Below, one piece after another: positions 1 through 5,160 of a stretch of 5,379 bases of DNA (its first letter is position 1; the number at the start of each line of letters is the position of its first letter). Both the position numbers and the translations under genes were made by a program. Source of the DNA: Bacillota bacterium (GTDB taxonomy: Bacteria; Bacillota_E; JAJZYS01; JAILZS01); the NCBI GenBank assembly GCA_021817625.1, contig JAKASY010000186.1:1-5379 (forward strand), read 5' to 3'. The notes under the pieces are model-generated. The model was given only the letters and a program-made list of their open reading frames with translations, ran no database searches and was not told the origin of the DNA.

Positions 1-195
1 GATGTCGGACCGCTTGATGCCGGTGTCGGCCACGGCGTGGCCGCCGTACTCGAGCCACTCGCGCAGGAGCCCCGTCTGCGTCGACCGCCCGGAGCAGTCC
101 GCGCCCTCGATGACGATGAGCTTGCCCGAGTACGGCGCCCAGTCGGGCAGGCCCTGGCCGTAGTAGCGGGGCACGCGGCCTGTCGTCGCCCTCAC
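1..195 (-). CDS. dTMP-kinase-like P-loop protein with arginine in Walker A, 5' part only
   Basis: This is the N-terminal 65 codons of a second nucleotide-kinase-like gene that runs off the left edge. The core reads SGKLIVIEG followed by a P-loop, GADCSGRST (residues 31-39 from the GTG at 195), then a helix STQTGLLREWLEYGGHAV. It aligns by eye with the neighbouring gene (KLIVIEG versus RLFIVEG; LLREWLE versus LLKRWLE), so the two look like tandem paralogues. The family normally phosphorylates dTMP with ATP in the cytoplasm. Here the Walker A lysine is arginine, so activity or substrate may differ. The start is uncertain. GTG 195 directly abuts the AGGAG. GTG 174 gives MPRYYGQGLPDW, which resembles N-termini I recall for this subgroup, but a strong GGAGGTGA lies about 19 nt upstream of it. 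The gene begins 12 or 33 bp after its neighbour's stop codon and is surely co-transcribed with it. Function beyond the superfamily is not assignable from this fragment. Confidence 0.8.
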   Translation of the reverse strand, partial: MRATTGRVPRYYGQGLPDWAPYSGKLIVIEGADCSGRSTQTGLLREWLEYGGHAVADTGIKRSDI

Positions 196-207
196 CTCCT
201 CGCCGCC

Positions 208-903
208 CTACAGGGACGGCATGACATAGGTGCGCAGCGCCTCCGCCACGGCGGCGCGCACCTCCTGCTGCTGCTCCTCGACGGGGCGCGTGGCGTCAAC
301 GACGTGGAAGCGCTCGCGCGGGGCCATCTCGTCATAGTGGCGCTTAATCCGGCCCTGGAAGATCTTGAAGCTCTCCGCCGGGTGGCTCGATAGCCCCAGG
401 TCCATGCCCGCCTCGTGGTACTTGAGCTCGGGGCGCGCGGCGAGGATGCGCTCGAGCGAGACGTCGAGCGGTGTCTGGAAGTAGAAGCTGATCGACGGCC
501 GCACGGCGAAGCGGTAGACGGTGCGCACCCACTGCGGGTTGCAGCCGCGTGCCATGTCGCGCGCATAGGCCGTGTAGATGTAGCGGTCGGCAAGGACGAT
601 GTAGCCCGCCCTGAGGTGGGGCAGCATCATGTGCTCGTAGCGGTCGGCGAAGTCGCAGGCGTGGATGAGGCTGAAGGTGGTGGGCGTGAGCGCGCGCTTG
701 CGCTTCGCCCGCCGGATGGCCGAGCGGATGAGCGGGCTCGAGTTCCACTCCGTGAAGAAGACGGGGTAGCCGCTCGCCTCGAGCCAGCGCTTGAGCAGGT
801 AGATCTGCGTGCTCTTGCCCGAGCCGTCGGTGCCCTCGACGATGAACAGGCGGCCCGGATATCGCATGCTCCGCCCAAGGCCGCGCGCCTTCTTGAGCCG
901 CAT
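208..903 (-). CDS. Divergent dTMP kinase (thymidylate kinase superfamily)
   Basis: A 231-aa cytoplasmic P-loop nucleoside monophosphate kinase, close to the usual 200-230 aa of dTMP kinases, which make dTDP from dTMP and ATP. A canonical Walker A GTDGSGKST lies at residues 24-32. FADR at 85-88 and the family DRY motif at 106-108 (in VLADRYIYTAYARD) follow, then LDVSLERILAAR at 146-157 leading into the LID region. The usual S-x-AYQG thymidine-site motif after DRY is replaced by YTAYARD, and the canonical PD before the following strand is PS. The nucleotide substrate is therefore less certain than the fold. I chose ATG 903 because GGAGGT sits 5 nt upstream. A GTG at 948 overlapping the ppx stop (GTGA) would add 15 poorly conserved residues. 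The gene follows ppx by 41 bp and precedes a paralogous kinase, which suggests one operon and a shared nucleotide/phosphate role. That role is inference. Confidence 0.9.
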   Translation of the reverse strand: MRLKKARGLGRSMRYPGRLFIVEGTDGSGKSTQIYLLKRWLEASGYPVFFTEWNSSPLIRSAIRRAKRKRALTPTTFSLIHACDFADRYEHMMLPHLRAGYIVLADRYIYTAYARDMARGCNPQWVRTVYRFAVRPSISFYFQTPLDVSLERILAARPELKYHEAGMDLGLSSHPAESFKIFQGRIKRHYDEMAPRERFHVVDATRPVEEQQQEVRAAVAEALRTYVMPSL

Positions 904-908
904 CTCAG

Positions 909-914
909 ACCTCC
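909..914 (-). promoter_or_regulatory. Shine-Dalgarno deciding the kinase start
   Basis: On the minus strand GGAGGT is followed by five bases (CTGAG) and then ATG at 903. This ideal SD and spacing favours ATG 903 over the GTG at 948. Confidence 0.75.
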
Positions 915-944
915 ATGGCGAGGCAGTGGCCGCGGGCGCGGCGG

Positions 945-2456
945 TCACTCATCGACCGTCACGCGCAGGGCGCGCCCAAAGTTCTTCTCGACGTGCGAGG
1001 CGAGGCCCTCGGCGGCAGCGACCTCGACCGCGCTGTCTGCCCTAAGGTGCAGGCGCAATTCGAGGAAATCCGACCCAAGCCGCGCGGCCAGGGATTCGAC
1101 ACGCCCCTCATGACGCCTGTCGAGGGCCTCTGCGAGGCGGGCCACGACGCCCATGCGGGCGGCCGCGACCAGATCCGCCTCTGACAGGAGCGACTTGTAG
1201 GGCGCCGCGAGCCGGCGCATGGCGCCTCGGCTCTTGAACGAGGCGGCGAGCGCGGCGAGCACGACCTCGCGATGGCTCAATCCGTAGATTTGGCTGTTGA
1301 GTACGAGATAAAACGTGTGCTGGTCGTAGCCGTAGTAGTTGACGTAGACACCGATGCGGCAGAGCATCGCGGCGGTGAACTGCACCGGGCGAGCGCCGCC
1401 CGTGAGGAGGCCGTGCTCGGCCGCCGCGTCGAACATCGGCATCGCCAGGTCCGCTACCTGCCGGGCATGGCCGCGGCGCGGGGCGAAGCGGGAGAGGACG
1501 TTCTCCACGCTCTTCTCTACGATCGGCAGGGCCCGCTCGCCGTCCTCTCCCAGGATGCGGGCGAACAGCGCGCCGTCGCGGATGCCGCGGCCGCTCACGC
1601 GCAAGGTCTCGGCGCGGGCGCGCCGCATGACGGCCAGGAGGATGGCGCCTCCGGGCACGATCAGGTCTGCGCGGTCGCGGCTCAAGCCCGCCAGGCGCCG
1701 GCGCTCGCGCATCGGCGTGTCGGCGATGCGCCGCAGAAGCGCCTCCACCTCCGAAACGGCGAGCGGGTAGTTGTGGGTGAGGGCGAGCGGGTAGTGCTGA
1801 TCGGCCTGGTGCACGCGCGCGATGGTCCGGACCGTGCCGCCGATGCCGATGACCTCGGCGCGCGGCCGCTCGGCCAGGAGGTCGACCGCCGCGACCACGT
1901 CCTCGGCGCCGCCAGGAAGACGCAGGCCGTGCGCGAGCGCGGCGCCGTCCCGCCAGATGGCGCTCAGCGTGACCGCCCCGAACGGGAGCGAGTGCGTCTT
2001 CGCCATCCGCCCCTCGTCGACGAGCGTAATCTCCGTGCTGGCGCCGCCGATGTCGACGAGGTATGCGGTGTCGACGGCCAGGGTGTGGCGCACGGCCTGG
2101 TAGCCCAGGCGCGCCTCCTCCTCGCCGCTTACCACCTCGACCTCGAGGCCGAGCTCGTCTCGGATCACGGCCAGCACCGTCTCGCGGTTGGCTGCGGCGC
2201 GCAGGGCGGCGGTGCCGAGCACGAGCGTGCGCTCGACGCCGTAGGCGCGGCACAGGTCGCCGAACTCGCGCAAGTGCACCAGGAGATCCGCCAGGGCGCC
2301 GGGCCCGAGCTCCCCGGTCACGGGCGAGAGGTGGGCCGCGAGCCGCGGCGTCGCCTTGTACTCGTCCACGACGTAGTTGGCGCCCCCCGCCAGGAGGGCG
2401 GCAACCATGAGGCGCATGGAGTTCGAGCCGATGTCGATGATGCCGACCTGGGTCAT
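945..2456 (-). CDS. Ppx/GppA family exopolyphosphatase / pppGpp phosphatase
   Basis: A 503-aa cytoplasmic protein close to the length of E. coli Ppx and GppA. The family cleaves terminal phosphate from polyphosphate or converts pppGpp to ppGpp. The N-terminal ASKHA phosphatase fold shows all expected motifs: DIGSNS at 8-13 (phosphate loop 1), LGTAALRAA at 80-88, SGEEEARLGY at 110-119 with the catalytic-glutamate region, VDIGGASTE at 134-142 (phosphate loop 2), and GIGGTVRTIA at 204-213. The C-terminal half (about 315-503) is the HD-related helical domain, but the expected HD or HE dipeptide of the AALLHDIG-type motif reads AAMLCRIG at 363-370. The following VNYYGYDQH at 372-380 is retained. 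ATG 2456 is the only start that places DIGSNS normally. It has no usable SD but does have a TATACT box exactly six bases upstream. The SBP gene ends 40 bp before it and the kinase starts 41 bp after it. Sequence alone does not decide between polyphosphate and pppGpp. Confidence 0.95.
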   Translation of the reverse strand: MTQVGIIDIGSNSMRLMVAALLAGGANYVVDEYKATPRLAAHLSPVTGELGPGALADLLVHLREFGDLCRAYGVERTLVLGTAALRAAANRETVLAVIRDELGLEVEVVSGEEEARLGYQAVRHTLAVDTAYLVDIGGASTEITLVDEGRMAKTHSLPFGAVTLSAIWRDGAALAHGLRLPGGAEDVVAAVDLLAERPRAEVIGIGGTVRTIARVHQADQHYPLALTHNYPLAVSEVEALLRRIADTPMRERRRLAGLSRDRADLIVPGGAILLAVMRRARAETLRVSGRGIRDGALFARILGEDGERALPIVEKSVENVLSRFAPRRGHARQVADLAMPMFDAAAEHGLLTGGARPVQFTAAMLCRIGVYVNYYGYDQHTFYLVLNSQIYGLSHREVVLAALAASFKSRGAMRRLAAPYKSLLSEADLVAAARMGVVARLAEALDRRHEGRVESLAARLGSDFLELRLHLRADSAVEVAAAEGLASHVEKNFGRALRVTVDE

Positions 2457-2462
2457 GCCTTG

Positions 2463-2468
2463 AGTATA
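2463..2468 (-). promoter_or_regulatory. -10 box (TATACT) for a possibly leaderless ppx mRNA
   Basis: TATACT matches the sigma-70/sigma-A -10 consensus at five of six bases and sits in the only AT-rich patch of the region. Six bases (CAAGGC after the box's trailing T) separate it from ATG 2456, so the predicted transcription start is the A of the start codon. No convincing -35 element is present: at 16-18 bp spacing only GC-rich hexamers occur. The ATG also lacks a properly spaced Shine-Dalgarno, as AAGG lies just one base from it. Both facts fit a leaderless transcript. Confidence 0.4.
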
Positions 2469-2496
2469 GATTCCCGCGCAGTGCTGCGCAGGCGCC

Positions 2497-3507
2497 TCAG
2501 CCCGCTGTGTGCGGCAGCGCCAGGCGGCGCAGGGCCGACTCCGCCGGTCCCGCGAGGATCACGGGCGGGGTGAAGGCGCTCTCGCCGGCGGCGCGGCGCA
2601 GGACGTCGAGGCGCACGAAGAGCGAGCGGTCGAGGCGGGGGTCGGTCGCCCAGAGATGCTCGTAGCGAGCGCGCGAGAGGGCGCGCGCCAGCGTGCGCCG
2701 GGCGGCGCGCGGGAGGCGGCCCGGCCAGCGCGCCGCCATCGCCTCGGGATGGTCGTGAAGCTCGACGACGGCCGCCGCGACGGCGGCCGCCACCGCGTCC
2801 AGCAGGGCCGGGTCGCGGCCTGCGAGCGCTGGCGACGCGGCGAGCACCGCGGCCGGGAGCGGCCCGCCCTGGATCGCGAGGTCCGTCGCGAAGTGGGCGC
2901 CGCCGCGCGCCAGGACCTCCTCGGCCGACCACAGCGGCAGCTCCAGGTAGTCGCCGCTGCCGGCCGCGAACGCGGCCGTGCCGAGGCCGCGCAGCACGGC
3001 GGCGCCCTTGACGGCGTGCAGCGAGAGCATGGCCCGAACCACCGTCGAGCCGAGGTCGCCGCTCCCGGCCGGCAGGAGGAGGACGCGCTCGGCCGTGCCG
3101 TGCCAGAGGAAGTGCGGTGCCACGGGCGTACGCGACACGAGGAGCGCGCCGGCGCGCTGGGCAATCAGGAGGAAGGGTAGGAGGGGCGACGGGCGCTCGC
3201 CCGCCCAGGCGTCGCCGGCCACAAGGGCGAGGGAGGCGCCCCGCGCCTTGGCGCCCGTGACGAGGCGCAGCCGACAGGCGGTAGCGCGCGGGCGGCGCAC
3301 CGGCCCGGCCAGGAGGATCGGCGCCGCCTCGAGGCGCGGCACGGCGAGCGCGACGTCGAGCCGGCAGGGTGCGGGGAGGACCGGCGCCGGGCCGCCCTGC
3401 CCGAGCGCGCGCCAGGCCGCGATCGCGGCGAGCGCGGCGAGGGCGGCCAGCACGCCGCGGGCGCGCCCACTCCCGGGCCCGGGGCTTAGGACGGATGGAA
3501 GCCTCAG
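2497..3507 (-). CDS. ABC-type substrate-binding protein, NMT1/THI5-like, orphan
   Basis: A predicted exported or membrane-anchored solute-binding protein of 336 aa (from CTG 3507). An N-terminal segment with R2, R15 and R17 precedes a hydrophobic run (VLAALAALAAIAAW, 19-32), consistent with a signal peptide. C48 is preceded by APC without a proper lipobox. The mature part resembles the NMT1/THI5/SsuA-like binding-protein fold: IAQRAGALLVSRTP at 115-128, AAFAAGSGDYLELPLWSAE at 178-196, GGPLPAAVLAASPALAGRDP at 214-233, and RYEHLWATDPRLD at 281-293. These match positions I recall in Bacillota proteins of this type (QRAG-FLV-R, F-G-GDY, WATDP). The first-lobe segment after the signal is shortened and lacks the usual 'KGLF-EEGLDVE' stretch, so ligand specificity cannot be read. 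Start choice: CTG 3507 has GGAGGT six bases upstream and overlaps the flippase stop. GTG 3453 (318 aa) has no good SD and would remove the basic n-region. No ATPase or permease gene is adjacent. Confidence 0.8.
   Translation of the reverse strand: MRLPSVLSPGPGSGRARGVLAALAALAAIAAWRALGQGGPAPVLPAPCRLDVALAVPRLEAAPILLAGPVRRPRATACRLRLVTGAKARGASLALVAGDAWAGERPSPLLPFLLIAQRAGALLVSRTPVAPHFLWHGTAERVLLLPAGSGDLGSTVVRAMLSLHAVKGAAVLRGLGTAAFAAGSGDYLELPLWSAEEVLARGGAHFATDLAIQGGPLPAAVLAASPALAGRDPALLDAVAAAVAAAVVELHDHPEAMAARWPGRLPRAARRTLARALSRARYEHLWATDPRLDRSLFVRLDVLRRAAGESAFTPPVILAGPAESALRRLALPHTAG
2769..2789. repeat. Perfect GC hairpin inside the binding-protein gene
   Basis: A nine-base arm CGGCCGCCG and its exact complement are separated by a three-base loop. 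It lies in codons for the alanine/valine-rich helix (around residues 240-246 of the binding protein). Such repeats arise readily from GCC/GCG alanine runs, so it may have no function of its own, although it would form a very stable mRNA stem. Confidence 0.5.
3472..3483. repeat. 12-bp perfect palindrome (CCCGGGCCCGGG)
   Basis: This self-complementary 12-mer lies between the two candidate starts of the binding-protein gene. If the CTG start is used it encodes Pro/Gly residues of the n-region. It could also be chance in such GC-rich DNA. Confidence 0.35.
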
Positions 3508-5033
3508 ATGCCCACCTCCCGCAGCCCGCCGGCCAGGGTCACGGACGCCAGGTAGACGGCGAACCCGGCGGCCACCGCGAGGGCGACCGCGGCCGCGCCG
3601 GCGTGGCCCGGCGCGGCCACAAGGCCCAGGGCGAGGCGGCAGGCCGCCGCCATCAGCAGGGACGCGCCGGCGGGCAGCGCGACCGAGCGCCCGAGGTCGA
3701 GGCGGAAGCGCACGAGGCGCCCCACCGAGCGGTAGTTGAGCGAGCACGTGATCGCCATGTCGAGGGCGAAGGCGAAGAGCACGACGCTCACGGCCGCCGC
3801 GCCCGGCAGGGTGATGAGCCAGATCAGGCCGAGGCGCACGGCGCTGCCCACGAGGCCGTTGAGCATCGGCACGGCGGGGCGGCCAAGGCCGCGCAGCACG
3901 GCGGACAGCGTGTTGTCCACGTAGATGCACGGCGCGGCGAGGGCGAGCGGCACGAGCATCGCGCCCACCTCGCGCTGGCCGTAGATGACGAGGCCGAGGG
4001 CGTGGCCGAGGGCGACGAACAGGGCAGAGGCCGGGAAGGCGAGGAGGAGCGTGAGGTGCAGCGCCTTCTCCGTGCGGGCGCGCACGCCGCCGATGCCGTC
4101 CACCGCCTCCGACTCCGAGATCGCGGGCATGAGGGCGGCGGCAAGCGCGCCCGTCAGCACGGTCGGAAAGAACAGGAGGGGCATCGCCATGGCGGAGAGG
4201 TTTCCGTAGAAGGCGGTGGCGGCGTCGCGCGTGAAGCCTGAGAGCTCAAGCCGACGCGGCACGATCGTGGCGTCGCCGATCTCCGTGAACGAGCCGACGA
4301 TGCGCGTGCCGGTGACCGGCGAGCCCAGCCCGAGGATCTCCCGGCCGGTCGGCGCGAAGGCGTCGCGCGGGTCGATGGCCGGCCTGTGGGGCGGGGCACG
4401 TCCGACCAGGCGCGGGCCGTGGTAGAAGGCGAGCAGGACGAGAAGGCCCGCGATCTCGCCCACGGCCACGCCGACCATCGCGCCCACCGCGCCCCAGGCC
4501 AGCCCGTACGGGAGGAAGAAGCGCACGAGGTAGACGACGCTGGCGATGCGCACCAGCTGCTCCAGAACGGTGGCCACCGCGAGCGGGTGCATCTGCTGCA
4601 TGCCCTGGAAGTAGCCGCGCAGGACGAGCGACACGGGGATGATGACGATGAGCGGCACCGACGCGAGGAGCGGGTAGAGCGAGCGCGGGTCGGACAGGAG
4701 GCGGCGCGTGAGGAAGGGCGCGGCGAGGATGACGGCGATAGAGAGGGCGACGCCGAACACGAGGACGAACGTGAAGGAGAAGCGCAGCACGTTCTCGAGC
4801 GAGCGGCCCGCGAGGGAGGCGCGCTCGGCCACGACCTTGGCGATCGCCACGGGGATGCCCATCGACGCCAGGTTCAGGGCCATGCCCCAGAGCGGGTAGG
4901 TCATGGCGATCAGGCCCATGCCCTGTGGTCCGATGGCGCGGGCGAGGTAGATGCGGTAGAAGAAGCCGAGGACGCGGGCGACCACGCCGGCTGCGACGAG
5001 GATCGCCGTTCCCCGCACCACCTTGCTGCCCAC
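3504..5033 (-). CDS. SpoVB/MurJ-type polysaccharide or lipid II flippase
   Basis: A 509-aa integral membrane protein of the MOP (MATE/MVF) exporter superfamily, SpoVB-like branch. Members move lipid-linked envelope precursors (lipid II or other undecaprenyl-linked units) across the cytoplasmic membrane. The N-terminus (VVRGTAILVAAGVVARVLGFFYRIYLAR, written here as residues 5-32) is followed by IGPQGMGLIAMTYP at 34-47 and MGIPVAIAKVVAER at 58-71, the signature of the SpoVB group. LVLRGYFQGMQQM at 136-148 and LEQLVRIASVVY at 157-168 are also characteristic. About 12-14 hydrophobic segments are spread to the C-terminus, and the length is typical. GTG 5033 is chosen because GGGAGGT lies five bases upstream and the conserved domain begins immediately after it. 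It is probably the first gene of the leftward unit; its TGA overlaps the next gene's likely CTG start (CTGA). Whether it serves peptidoglycan, spore cortex or exopolysaccharide cannot be told here. Confidence 0.93.
   Translation of the reverse strand: MGSKVVRGTAILVAAGVVARVLGFFYRIYLARAIGPQGMGLIAMTYPLWGMALNLASMGIPVAIAKVVAERASLAGRSLENVLRFSFTFVLVFGVALSIAVILAAPFLTRRLLSDPRSLYPLLASVPLIVIIPVSLVLRGYFQGMQQMHPLAVATVLEQLVRIASVVYLVRFFLPYGLAWGAVGAMVGVAVGEIAGLLVLLAFYHGPRLVGRAPPHRPAIDPRDAFAPTGREILGLGSPVTGTRIVGSFTEIGDATIVPRRLELSGFTRDAATAFYGNLSAMAMPLLFFPTVLTGALAAALMPAISESEAVDGIGGVRARTEKALHLTLLLAFPASALFVALGHALGLVIYGQREVGAMLVPLALAAPCIYVDNTLSAVLRGLGRPAVPMLNGLVGSAVRLGLIWLITLPGAAAVSVVLFAFALDMAITCSLNYRSVGRLVRFRLDLGRSVALPAGASLLMAAACRLALGLVAAPGHAGAAAVALAVAAGFAVYLASVTLAGGLREVGI
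3514..3519 (-). promoter_or_regulatory. Shine-Dalgarno positioned for a CTG start
   Basis: GGAGGT lies within the last codons of the flippase gene, six bases before CTG 3507. No ATG, GTG or TTG in the frame of the binding-protein gene lies at a suitable distance. The next standard start, GTG 3453, is about 60 bases away. Confidence 0.45.
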
Positions 5034-5038
5034 TGGGC

Positions 5039-5045
5039 ACCTCCC
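5039..5045 (-). promoter_or_regulatory. Shine-Dalgarno for the flippase GTG start
   Basis: GGGAGGT followed by GCCCA and then GTG at 5033. The frame is open far upstream only because stops are rare at this GC content; this SD fixes the start. Confidence 0.75.
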
Positions 5046-5087
5046 GTTGGAGATGCCTATGGATCGTCCCGGGGCGCTAGAAGACGA

Positions 5088-5116
5088 GCCGGCGGTCAGC
5101 CTTGCCATCGACCGGC
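5088..5116. repeat. Imperfect inverted repeat in the divergent intergenic region
   Basis: GCCGG-CG-GTC (5088-5097) and GACCGGC (5110-5116) are complementary except for a two-base bulge, with a 12-base centre that contains TTGCCA. It lies midway between the flippase and response-regulator genes, where an operator for either would be expected. No protein can be assigned to it. Confidence 0.3.
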
Positions 5117-5137
5117 AGAGCGCGCCTCGGGTATGCT
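5108..5137 (+). promoter_or_regulatory. Candidate promoter of the response-regulator gene
   Basis: TCGACC (four of six to the -35 consensus) is followed after 18 bases by TATGCT (four of six to the -10 consensus). Initiation would fall near 5144 and leave a leader of about 17 bases carrying an AAGGGC-type weak SD before ATG 5161. The -35 element overlaps the right arm of the inverted repeat. The assignment is weak. I found no equally good promoter for the leftward flippase gene in the same interval. Confidence 0.3.
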
Positions 5138-5160
5138 CGACGCGAAGGGCGGGTGCGCGC

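Noticed and set aside
415..1113. Plus-strand 232-codon open frame opposite the kinase and ppx genes
   Set aside because: This is a shadow frame. The minus strand carries the P-loop kinase motifs.
2476..2489. Small inverted repeat GCGCA-GTGC-TGCGC between the binding-protein gene and ppx, considered as a terminator
   Set aside because: It has only a five-base stem, and no T-tract follows on either strand.
1272..2573. Plus-strand 433-codon open frame opposite ppx
   Set aside because: It is the antisense shadow of a clear Ppx/GppA gene, with low-complexity Arg/Ala/Gly/His-rich content and no family motif. Open antisense frames are expected at this GC content.
3361..3369. Possible lipoprotein cleavage site at Cys48 of the binding protein
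   Set aside because: The residue before Cys is proline and the preceding residues do not fit a lipobox.
3508..3930. Upstream extension of the binding-protein frame, overlapping the flippase gene
   Set aside because: The added residues are Arg/Pro/Gly-rich shadow sequence of the flippase, and they come before a good signal-peptide-like segment.
3369..4241. Plus-strand 290-codon open frame opposite the flippase and binding-protein genes
   Set aside because: It has charge-rich, repetitive composition with no domain and lies opposite two supported genes.
5102..5137. TTGCCA (5102-5107) with TATGCT as a promoter pair
   Set aside because: The 24-base spacer is too long. TCGACC at 18 bases fits better, though weakly.
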